Source: Lachnospiraceae bacterium UBA1766 (lineage in GTDB: Bacteria > Bacillota > Clostridia > Lachnospirales > Lachnospiraceae). Taken from it: a DNA stretch of 64,000 nt. The stretch is from the NCBI GenBank assembly GCA_002314715.1, contig DCGY01000027.1:27278-91277 (forward strand), given 5' to 3'. Position numbers and translations under genes: made by a program. Position 1 is the first letter of the stretch, and the number at the start of each line of letters is the position of its first letter. The notes beneath the pieces are model-generated. The model had not been told where the DNA came from and searched no databases. It worked only from the letters and a program-made list of their open reading frames with translations. This document shows positions 51,412 through 58,912 of the stretch, piece by piece.

Positions 51412-52407
51412 TCAGTAGCGAGATTTTGTTTTCATCTTTCCCTCGTCAATTATTTTCACGATTGCCCTTACCTGTCCTGCAGGAGTAGTAGGCGCCGGCC
51501 AAACACCTGCGTCCATCGCTTCCTGAAAATCCTGAAACAGTACCGGTAAATAGGGAGCCAAATAATGTGAATCCAGGGGGATTTGGAACTGATTTACCGC
51601 CTTATTGTATTCGCCACATAACGCACAGGCAAACCGTTCATAAATTCCGGGCCAGTAGAATTTTTCTCTTCCCGGGTCCAATTTATGAAGAAATTGTAAT
51701 TCCTGTACATAGAAGCGAAAACAATTCAGTGAATGAATGGACGACTCATTTCGGTCTCTTCGATAACGATAAAAGGACTCCTCCACATAGTATGCTCTTT
51801 TCGCAAAACTGAACACCTGCATATTAAAACCAATGTCCTGAAAGGCCGCCCCTTCCGTTTCATTCAAACAAATTTGATTCTCTAAAAGGAATTCTCTTCT
51901 GTAAATTCCCTTCCATAAATTCTGATCATAGGTCATAATTCGCTCCGACCGTGTACTGGTCAAAAGTTCATTTACCGGAGCATAGTGATGAACATGTCGA
52001 TACAAACGACTCCCATCCTCTGCTGTAGTGAAAAAATCGTATTCGCCTCGAATATAATCCAATTGAAGTTCTTCCGCTTTACGGACCAATTGTTCATACA
52101 TGTTCAATGCAACAAAATCATCCGTTTCCAAAATCGCCACATATTTTTGCGTAGCCTTTTGAAGTGCTATATTTACCTGATAACCATAACTGCGCTTCTC
52201 GCTCAAAATCAGTTCTATCCGCTTGCCCGGCCATTCTCCGACTTTCGCACGTCCTTCATAATCCCTTAATATTTCTAAGGTACCGTCTTCCGAGCATGCA
52301 TCTACACATATTATTTCAATATCTGACAGAGTTTGGTTCAATGCCGATTCCAAACACTCCCCAACATAAGCTGCAACCTGAAAGGATGGCAGAATTAAGG
52401 ATAACAT
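51412..52407 (-). CDS. Family 2 glycosyltransferase
   Basis: A 331-residue GT-A enzyme: MLSLILPSFQVAAYVGECLES at the N-terminus (LILPSFQVAAYV), IICVDACSEDGTLEIL, and the metal-binding ILETDDFV. The C-terminal half (SFYRYRRDRNES onward) is typical of GT2 proteins making cell-wall or exopolysaccharide glycans. No signal peptide or membrane helix is present. It is not in an obvious polysaccharide cluster, so the acceptor is unknown. The upstream region 52408-52485 shows no clear promoter. Confidence 0.87.
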   Translation of the reverse strand: MLSLILPSFQVAAYVGECLESALNQTLSDIEIICVDACSEDGTLEILRDYEGRAKVGEWPGKRIELILSEKRSYGYQVNIALQKATQKYVAILETDDFVALNMYEQLVRKAEELQLDYIRGEYDFFTTAEDGSRLYRHVHHYAPVNELLTSTRSERIMTYDQNLWKGIYRREFLLENQICLNETEGAAFQDIGFNMQVFSFAKRAYYVEESFYRYRRDRNESSIHSLNCFRFYVQELQFLHKLDPGREKFYWPGIYERFACALCGEYNKAVNQFQIPLDSHYLAPYLPVLFQDFQEAMDAGVWPAPTTPAGQVRAIVKIIDEGKMKTKSRY

Positions 52408-52485
52408 AAGCGTTCTCTCCTTCTGTCCATTTTTATTTCAATATGGATTGAATTATATCACAAATTGCCCCAACTTACAAAATCC

Positions 52486-52517
52486 AAAAAACCTCTCCAC
52501 CATACAGTGGAGAGGTT
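52486..52517 (-). terminator. Terminator of the fructose PTS operon
   Basis: An 11-bp stem AACCTCTCCAC/GTGGAGAGGTT (52490-52500 and 52507-52517), T run on the minus strand, 40 bases after the ptsI stop. Confidence 0.85.
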
Positions 52518-52557
52518 TCCGATTCTATCTGTTAGACAGTACATTTTTCACAACGCT

Positions 52558-54177
52558 TTATTTACCGGTTGCTTCCCGGATTGCCTTCCTTACCGGCAAC
52601 ACAAAGGAGGGCGAAACACTAAGTTCATCAATTCCCATTTGAATAAAAGTTTCCGTTAGCGCCGTGTCCGCTCCCAGTTCTCCGCAAATGCCAACCCAGC
52701 ATCCGCCGGAATGGCCATTTTCTATAACCATCTTTATCATGCGTAAAATAGCCTCATGATGCGCATCATAAATCTTATCCAGCTTCGGATTCTGACGATC
52801 AATCGCCAGGGTATACTGGGTAAGATCATTGGTGCCAATACTGAAGAAATCAACCTCCTTGGCAAGAATATCGCTGATCATAACTGCAGCCGGGGTTTCA
52901 ATCATAATGCCCAGTTCCACGTCCTTGAAGGCGATACCGTCTGCCCGAAGTTCCTCCTTTACTTCCGCGACAATTCGCTTTACCTCCAATACTTCCTTTA
53001 ACGAAATAATCATGGGAACCATGATAGAAATATTTCCATATGCGGAAGCACGGAAAAGCGCACGCAACTGTGTTTTGAAAACTTCCACCCTATCAAGGCA
53101 TATTCTGACTGCGCGGTATCCCATTGCCGGATTTTCTTCCTGATCCAGTTGGAAATACGAAGCCTGTTTGTCCGCACCGATATCCAGCGTACGTATCACA
53201 ACCTTCTTTCCGGCCATGTTTTGCGCAACCGTTTTGTATACCTGGAATTGCTCTTCTTCCGTAGGATAATCATTCTTTTCTAAGTACAGAAACTCACTTC
53301 GAAAAAGTCCTATACCACCTGCATCATTTGCCAATACATTCGCCACGTCACTGACGTTTCCGATGTTTGCAAACAGTTGAATGGTTTTTCCATCCTTCGT
53401 GGTGTTTGGCTGTCCTTTTAAATTCTTTAATAACTCTTTTCTTTCTGATTCTTTCGTTACAATTGCCTGATAAAAGCTCAGAGTTTCCTCATCGGGCTCA
53501 ATGATAATTTTCCCTTCGTTGCCGTCGATTATCGCCTGTTTTCCGTTCCACTTTTCATTGATTTCCACACCTATCAAAGACGGAAGATTCATTGTTCTGG
53601 CTAAAATAGCTGTATGAGAATTGGAAGAACCATATTTCGTTACAAAGGACAAAAGTTTGGATTTGTCAAGCTGTACCGTCTCGCTGGGTGCAAGATCCTC
53701 CGCCACTAAAATGACGGGCTCCGTAAACAGATTGATATCATTTCCCGCATTCTGCAGCACCCGTATCAAACGTTCCGAAATATCCTTTATATCCGCAGAT
53801 CTGGCTCTGAAATACTCATCCTCCATCTGCGAAAACATGACCGAAAAATTATCTCCGGTTGTAGCCACCGCATATTCCGCATTCATTTCTTCACCGGTGA
53901 TAATGTTCAGAATCGAATCATTGTAGTCCTCGTCCTCAAGGAGCATGGAATGCACCTCAAAAATCATGGCATTGGTTTCTCCAACCTCTATTACGGCCTT
54001 GTCATACAATGCCTGCAGCTGTTCTTGGGCCACCGCTCTGGCAGCTTCAAAACGGGCAATCTCCGCCTGCACATCCGTGATTCGCTCTCTTTTCACCTGA
54101 TTTTGACCCTTTGTATAATAAAAGATCTTTCCGATTACAGTCCCTTTATAAATTGACTTTCCCTCAAAAATCTCCAT
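52558..54177 (-). CDS. ptsI: PTS enzyme I (phosphoenolpyruvate-protein phosphotransferase)
   Basis: Takes phosphate from phosphoenolpyruvate and passes it to HPr. The protein of about 539 residues has the phospho-His site in SNSHTAILARTMNLPS, the PEP-binding GLFRSEFLYL, SIGTNDLTQYTLAIDRQNP, and the catalytic Cys in VGICGELGAD. The start is the ATG at 54177 (MEIFEGKSIYKG), 9 nt after AAGGGG. It is the last gene of an operon with HPr, FruK and FruA, unusual because ptsI is normally paired with a general ptsH. This may be the only enzyme I in the genome or a fructose-dedicated copy. Confidence 0.94.
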   Translation of the reverse strand: MEIFEGKSIYKGTVIGKIFYYTKGQNQVKRERITDVQAEIARFEAARAVAQEQLQALYDKAVIEVGETNAMIFEVHSMLLEDEDYNDSILNIITGEEMNAEYAVATTGDNFSVMFSQMEDEYFRARSADIKDISERLIRVLQNAGNDINLFTEPVILVAEDLAPSETVQLDKSKLLSFVTKYGSSNSHTAILARTMNLPSLIGVEINEKWNGKQAIIDGNEGKIIIEPDEETLSFYQAIVTKESERKELLKNLKGQPNTTKDGKTIQLFANIGNVSDVANVLANDAGGIGLFRSEFLYLEKNDYPTEEEQFQVYKTVAQNMAGKKVVIRTLDIGADKQASYFQLDQEENPAMGYRAVRICLDRVEVFKTQLRALFRASAYGNISIMVPMIISLKEVLEVKRIVAEVKEELRADGIAFKDVELGIMIETPAAVMISDILAKEVDFFSIGTNDLTQYTLAIDRQNPKLDKIYDAHHEAILRMIKMVIENGHSGGCWVGICGELGADTALTETFIQMGIDELSVSPSFVLPVRKAIREATGK

Positions 54178-54227
54178 GGCATTCACCCCTTGTATCCTAT
54201 ACCTTTATAGTGCTCTTCTTTCTTCTT

Positions 54228-56123
54228 TTAGGCAACCTTCTTTTTGATAATTCCCAATAAAACTGCTGTAATGACTGTACCGATTACAAGACTCAACACA
54301 TATAATAACGGATTTCCGACTACAGGGAATACGAAAATACCGCCGTGGGGAGCCATAAGGGTACATTGAAAAATCATAGAAAGTGCTCCGGCCACACCTG
54401 ATCCCAGAATACAGGTAGGAATCACACGAAGCGGATCGGATGCTGCAAACGGAATCGCACCTTCCGTGATGAAGGAAAGACCCATTACAAAGTTTGTAGG
54501 ACCGCTCTTTCTCTCCTCAGCCGTGTATTTGTTCTTGAAGAGAATGGTAGACAAAGCAATTGCGCAAGGTGGAACCATACCGCCAATCATAACCGCTGCC
54601 ATAATGTCATAGTTTCCTGCCGCAATAGCCGCCGTTCCGAAAAGATATGCCGCCTTGTTAAAGGGACCACCCATATCAATCGCCATCATACCTGCTAAAA
54701 TGAAACCAAGCAACGCACTGCTGACACCGGAAAGATTTGCCAATCCACCGTTCAAAGTCATATTGATTCCGCCAACTGCCGGCTCAATCACATAAGTCAT
54801 AATGATTCCGATGAACAGAATACCGAATACAGGATAAATCAAAACCGGTTTAATACCATCAATCGCCTTAGGCAACTTCTTACATAACATCATCAAAAGC
54901 TTAATAATATAGCCTGCAAGGAAACCGGCTACAATCGCACCGAGGAAACCGGACTTTCCGTTCGCCGCAATACATCCACCTACAAATCCCACCGCAAGTC
55001 CGGGGCGATCTGCAATACTCATCGCAATAAATCCTGCAAGGGTTGGAAGCATAAAGCCAAATGCTGCGCCACCGATTGTCTTAAACATTGCCGCAAGCGG
55101 TGTAACCGTACCAAATGCAGAACCGGCCTGTTGCAATTCTTCTGTCGAAAGTGCAAGACCATCAATCAAAAATGCAATGGCAATCAGAATACCACCACCC
55201 ACAACAAAAGGAAGCATGTGGGAAACACCATTCATCAGGTGCTTATAAATCTGATGGCCTACTCCGCCGGATGCCTTTGTTGAGGACGCATTGACCTCAC
55301 CGGTAGCTTTATGAATCGGCGCATCCCCTTTCATTGCTCTTTCTATCAAAGCATCTGCTTTGCTGATTCCATCCGAAACAGGAACCTCAATCAATCGCTT
55401 ACCGTCAAAGCGTTCCATAGGAACTTTTGTATCCGCTGCCACAATAATACAATCTGCAGTAGCAATTTCATCATCGGTAAGAACATTCTTGGCTCCTCCG
55501 GAACCTCTGGTTTCAACTTTTACAAAGCAATTATGTGCCTTTCCACTCTTCTCAATGGCTTCTGCTGCCATAAAGGTATGTGCAATACCGGTAGGACATC
55601 CTGTAACAGCCAAAATCTTTTTCTGACCGGAGACCGCTTCCGTCTGCTCCGTTACCTTCGCATCCTTCTCATCCTCAGCGCGATCAATCACCGCCAAAAA
55701 TTCCTCAGGGGTCTTCGCTTCCTTCAGAGCCTTTGTAAATTCCTCATGCATAAGCATTCCGGATAACTTGCTGAGAATATCAATATGTGCCGAACCACTC
55801 TTTGTATCTGCTGCAATCAGGAAAAGCAGATTTACCGGTTCATCATCCAATGCCTCGTATTCAACACCCTCCGGTATCACCATTGCTATCAGGCCCGGTT
55901 TTGTCACTCCGTCACATCTTCCGTGAGGAATTGCAATTCCTTCTCCTACACCGGTCGTACTCTCTTCTTCTCTTGCCAATACAGCCTGTAGATAAAGCTC
56001 CTGGTCTGAAATATTCCCCTGTTTTACCATAAGTGCAACTGCCTGGCGAAGCACATCTTCCTTGCCGGTTGCTTTCACACTAAGATTTACAGCCGACGTG
56101 CTTAATAAATCCGTAATTTTCAT
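54228..56123 (-). CDS. fruA: Fructose PTS enzyme IIABC
   Basis: Imports and phosphorylates fructose to fructose 1-phosphate. In the 631-residue protein, IIA is at about 1-145 (phospho-His in GEGIAIPHGRC), IIB at about 165-265 (phospho-Cys in VTGCPTGIAHTFMAAEAI) and IIC at about 285-630 with about nine membrane helices (FVVGGGILIAIAF, GFVGGCIAANGKSGFLGAIV). The A-B-C order is the usual one in Firmicutes. It lies 14 bases after fruK and 50 bases before ptsI. Confidence 0.94.
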   Translation of the reverse strand: MKITDLLSTSAVNLSVKATGKEDVLRQAVALMVKQGNISDQELYLQAVLAREEESTTGVGEGIAIPHGRCDGVTKPGLIAMVIPEGVEYEALDDEPVNLLFLIAADTKSGSAHIDILSKLSGMLMHEEFTKALKEAKTPEEFLAVIDRAEDEKDAKVTEQTEAVSGQKKILAVTGCPTGIAHTFMAAEAIEKSGKAHNCFVKVETRGSGGAKNVLTDDEIATADCIIVAADTKVPMERFDGKRLIEVPVSDGISKADALIERAMKGDAPIHKATGEVNASSTKASGGVGHQIYKHLMNGVSHMLPFVVGGGILIAIAFLIDGLALSTEELQQAGSAFGTVTPLAAMFKTIGGAAFGFMLPTLAGFIAMSIADRPGLAVGFVGGCIAANGKSGFLGAIVAGFLAGYIIKLLMMLCKKLPKAIDGIKPVLIYPVFGILFIGIIMTYVIEPAVGGINMTLNGGLANLSGVSSALLGFILAGMMAIDMGGPFNKAAYLFGTAAIAAGNYDIMAAVMIGGMVPPCAIALSTILFKNKYTAEERKSGPTNFVMGLSFITEGAIPFAASDPLRVIPTCILGSGVAGALSMIFQCTLMAPHGGIFVFPVVGNPLLYVLSLVIGTVITAVLLGIIKKKVA

Positions 56124-56137
56124 ATATACCCTCCGTT

Positions 56138-57049
56138 TTATTTTTGAAACTGCCCCATTAAGTTCATTACTTCTTCTCTTGTTGCCAAATCATCCGAGAA
56201 TGCACTGGCACTTCCTGTACATAAGCCATACAAAAAAGCATTCTCATAAGATTTTGTAGTAAAATATCCATACAAAAAACCGGCTACCATGGAATCCCCT
56301 GCACCTACAGAATTCTTGACTTTTCCCTTCGGTGCTTCAGCCTTACAAACCGATCCGTCTTCTGCCACAAGAACAGCACCTTCTCCTGCCATGGAAATCA
56401 GAACATTTCGCGCGCCCTTTTCCTGAAGCTTCTTGGCATAATAAACCACTTCATCCTTATCCGTCAGGTTATCAATTCCGAATATTTCTCCCAGTTCAAA
56501 ATTGTTGGGCTTGATAAGAAACGGATGATATTCCAACACATTTACCAAAAGATCATTTGTGGCATCTACCACCACCATAATCCCCTTATGATCCAGTCTT
56601 TTCATAATATCTCTGTAAATTGTGGAAGGAAGTGTATTCGGGATGCTTCCTGCAAGTACCAGGGTGTCACCTGCCTCCAGTTGATCGATGCGATTCCAGA
56701 ACTGATCCAATGCTTCATCATCTATGACCGGTCCCATTCCGTTAATCTCGCTCTCCTCATCCGAGCGCAACTTCACATTTATTCTGGAGATACCATTTTT
56801 CACTTGGATAAATTCGGTATGAATCTTGTAATCATTTATTTGTCTCTTAATCTGCTCACCCGTAAACCCTGCTACAAAGCCCAAGGCAGTACTGGTAATT
56901 CCCAGATTTTGAAGAACAATGGAAACGTTAATACCCTTGCCACCCGGAAAAAGGATCTCCTTTACCGTTCTGTTTACCCGACCAATCTTAAAATGATCCA
57001 CAGATGCAATATAATCGATGGATGGATTAAAAGTTACTGTATAAATCAT
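56138..57049 (-). CDS. fruK: 1-phosphofructokinase FruK
   Basis: Phosphorylates fructose 1-phosphate to fructose 1,6-bisphosphate. The 303-residue PfkB-family protein starts MIYTVTFNPSIDYI, has EILFPGGKGINVSIVLQNLG and the catalytic KNSVGAGDSMVAGFLYG (Asp base). The FPGGKGINV motif separates this branch from 6-phosphofructokinases and tagatose 6-phosphate kinases only weakly, but the fruA partner settles it. It lies between HPr and FruA genes in one operon. Confidence 0.93.
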   Translation of the reverse strand: MIYTVTFNPSIDYIASVDHFKIGRVNRTVKEILFPGGKGINVSIVLQNLGITSTALGFVAGFTGEQIKRQINDYKIHTEFIQVKNGISRINVKLRSDEESEINGMGPVIDDEALDQFWNRIDQLEAGDTLVLAGSIPNTLPSTIYRDIMKRLDHKGIMVVVDATNDLLVNVLEYHPFLIKPNNFELGEIFGIDNLTDKDEVVYYAKKLQEKGARNVLISMAGEGAVLVAEDGSVCKAEAPKGKVKNSVGAGDSMVAGFLYGYFTTKSYENAFLYGLCTGSASAFSDDLATREEVMNLMGQFQK

Positions 57050-57079
57050 ACCTACACCTCTTAACAGTTGTCTTATTGA

Positions 57080-57337
57080 TTATAGATTTGCTTCGAAGAA
57101 TTTTTTTACTTCCGCCATGGCTGTCTCTTCATCTTCCCCTTCAACGGAAACAGTAATTTCTTCCCCGCACTTCACTCCCATTGCCATCAAAGCCATAAGT
57201 TTTGTTGCCTCTGCAGACTTCTCACCCTTTGTGAGTGTAATCTTACTTGCATACTTCTTTGCCTCTTTTGCAAGAAGTCCTGCCGGTCTTGCATGAATTC
57301 CCACTTCATCCTTAATCACATACTGAAAACTCTTCAT
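57080..57337 (-). CDS. HPr-family phosphocarrier lacking the Ser46 site
   Basis: Relays phosphate from enzyme I to FruA. The 85-residue protein has His15 in DEVGIHARPAGLL. At the position of the regulatory Ser46 (normally KSIMGVM) it reads TKLMALM, with Lys at residue 46, so HPr kinase cannot phosphorylate it and it should not act as a CcpA co-repressor. This form is common in Lachnospiraceae HPr proteins as I recall. The start is the ATG at 57337, 7 nt after GGAAAGGA. It is the first gene of the operon. Confidence 0.92.
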   Translation of the reverse strand: MKSFQYVIKDEVGIHARPAGLLAKEAKKYASKITLTKGEKSAEATKLMALMAMGVKCGEEITVSVEGEDEETAMAEVKKFFEANL

Positions 57338-57425
57338 TTTCAAATCCTTTCCGGGCTATTATTAGCCGCCCCTGGCATCACATATTTTCCGTTCATCAAC
57401 GCTCATGCGTTTCTCTTATGATATG

Positions 57426-57454
57426 AGGTTACCATCATTTTTCGTCATTGTCAA
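57426..57454 (-). promoter_or_regulatory. Promoter of the fructose PTS operon
   Basis: TTGACA (57449-57454), 17-bp spacer, TAACCT (57426-57431) on the minus strand. The leader of about 80 bases contains GGCTA/TAGCC and GGGC-type small hairpins. The sequence TCGTCATT at 57442-57449 recurs at 57683-57690 near fruR and is a candidate shared regulator half-site. Bases 57455-57642 hold nothing I recognise. Confidence 0.72.
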
Positions 57455-57622
57455 TCATATTCACTCATAATATTCGCAAAAGCATTCATTTTCCACAATA
57501 AATACAATTTTACACCCCGTAATTTGTACAAAAAGCACATAAAAGAAAGATTCCAGAAATCATTTCTCCATCTGTTTTTCCTTCATTTTCTTCTATTCAG
57601 AGGCTAAATAACGCCTGGTTTC

Positions 57623-57690
57623 CTTATAAGCGCTCAAATAATTTGACTTTTTGATACTTATAAGCTATAATTCGTTCATAAATCGTCATT
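57623..57690 (+). promoter_or_regulatory. Promoter and putative operators of the DeoR regulator gene
   Basis: TTGACT (57643-57648), 17-bp spacer, TATAAT (57666-57671). The direct repeat CTTATAAGC occurs at 57623-57631 and 57657-57665, on both sides of the -35, and TCGTCATT lies at 57683-57690. The paired sites straddling the promoter suit autoregulation. Confidence 0.7.
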
Positions 57691-57724
57691 TCGATATTTC
57701 AAACCGCCAAATAAGGAGAAAAAG

Positions 57725-58468
57725 ATGCTTGCCGAAGAGAGAAAAGCCAAAATCGTCAACTATATCAATGAAAAATCAGCCGTTACCGCTGCGGAATTGA
57801 TGAAAGAATTTGATGCTTCAGAAGCTACGATAAGAAGAGATTTGACAGAGCTTGATTTGAAAGGACTGATTACCAAGGTACATGGTGGTGCAGTTAGTGC
57901 GCCCTCGCAAATTCTTACCGATAATATGGTATCCGAGCGTGCAGAATTGAATCATGATGAAAAGGTGAAAATTGCTCAATACGCAGCCAAACTTATAAAA
58001 GATAACGACTATGTTTATTTGGATGCGGGAACCACTACCGGCCTTATGATTGATTTCATAACCGCAAAAAACATTACCATTGTTACAAATGCTATTTTGC
58101 ATGCATACAAGCTTGTAAATCTTGGCTTTAAGGTCTATTTAACCGGTGGCTTTTTAAAGGCTGAAACGGAAGCCCTTGTGGGGCCATCCTGTTTTGACAT
58201 TGCAGAAAAATATAACTTTTCTATCGGCTTTTTTGGAGCAAACGGAGTTAGTCACAAAAACGGAATTACCACCCCGGATATCGAAGAAGCCAAAATCAAG
58301 GAATTGGCCATCGCACATACAAGAAACCCCTATGTTTTATCCGATCCTTCCAAATTTCACGTGACTGCTCCCGTTCGTTTTGCACAGTTTTCGGATATTA
58401 CAATTATTACCACCGATAGCGTTAATGCAAATTACAAAAAAGACTCCAATGTTATCATCCTGGAATGA
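57725..58468 (+). CDS. fruR: DeoR-family regulator of the fructose operon
   Basis: A 247-residue regulator with an N-terminal HTH (KIVNYINEKSAVTAAELMKEF, SEATIRRDLTELDLKGLI; the recognition motif is EATIRRDLTEL) and a C-terminal sugar-phosphate sensor with DAGTTTGLMIDF, TNAILHAYKL and FFGANGVSHKNGITTPD. Fructose 1-phosphate or fructose 1,6-bisphosphate is the likely effector from context. It is transcribed divergently from the HPr-fruK-fruA-ptsI operon, with AAGGAG before the ATG. A terminator follows after about 120 bases. Confidence 0.9.
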   Translation: MLAEERKAKIVNYINEKSAVTAAELMKEFDASEATIRRDLTELDLKGLITKVHGGAVSAPSQILTDNMVSERAELNHDEKVKIAQYAAKLIKDNDYVYLDAGTTTGLMIDFITAKNITIVTNAILHAYKLVNLGFKVYLTGGFLKAETEALVGPSCFDIAEKYNFSIGFFGANGVSHKNGITTPDIEEAKIKELAIAHTRNPYVLSDPSKFHVTAPVRFAQFSDITIITTDSVNANYKKDSNVIILE

Positions 58469-58587
58469 TTTAAGAGATAGTATACCCTTATCTTCCCTTG
58501 ATTATTAAGAAAGGCATATCGGAATCTTTCGCTATTTTTTTTCATTTTCCAAGCCATTATTTTACTCTATGATTTCTTTATTAATGC

Positions 58588-58628
58588 AAAAAATCTCACC
58601 CTTGCAGCTTGCAAGGATGAGATTTTTT
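58588..58628. terminator. Bidirectional terminator between fruR and the small membrane protein gene
   Basis: AAATCTCA...CCTTGCA pairs with TGCAAGG...TGAGATTT (arms about 58588-58606 and 58610-58625), with A and T runs on both sides. It can end fruR on plus and the 58682 gene on minus. Bases 58469-58587 hold no gene. Confidence 0.85.
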
Positions 58629-58681
58629 GATTTTTTAGTTTATTCGGATGAACGCTTCTTATGTATTTTTTAATATAATAT

Positions 58682-58843
58682 CTAGTCTATACCCAGAAGC
58701 AGTAATCCAATAGCCGCAAGCATCAGAAAGCACAACAAAGCCACTATAATACTACAAACCATAAAGATCTTCTTTTTCTTTCTTCCGAAGAAAACCGACA
58801 ATATAATTGATAGTAAAAAAATCACAATAAAAAAAAGTGTCAT
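58682..58843 (-). CDS. Small two-helix membrane protein, 53 residues
   Basis: Reading the minus strand from the ATG at 58843 gives 53 codons and a TAG. Two hydrophobic helices (LFFIVIFLLSIILSVFF and MVCSIIVALLCFLMLAAIGL) flank a very basic loop GRKKKKI. The ribosome binding site AAAGGAGG is near perfect, spaced 7 nt, and a promoter and terminator bracket the gene, so it is probably real. I recognise no family; small toxins, transport-regulating peptides and assembly factors all look like this. It lies downstream of the GH2 gene but has its own -10. Confidence 0.7.
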   Translation of the reverse strand: MTLFFIVIFLLSIILSVFFGRKKKKIFMVCSIIVALLCFLMLAAIGLLLLGID

Positions 58844-58869
58844 TTTCAACCTCCTTTATCATATATAAT

Positions 58870-58898
58870 AGTATATCACTTTTGGTCTCGATTGTCTC
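58870..58898 (-). promoter_or_regulatory. Promoter of the small membrane protein gene
   Basis: GAGACA (58893-58898), 17-bp spacer, TATACT (58870-58875) on the minus strand, just past the GH2 stop. Confidence 0.55.
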
Positions 58899-58912
58899 TT
58901 ACACACATTTTA

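Noticed and set aside
57343..57425. Metabolite riboswitch in the HPr leader
   Set aside because: Small hairpins are present but no recognisable aptamer blocks.
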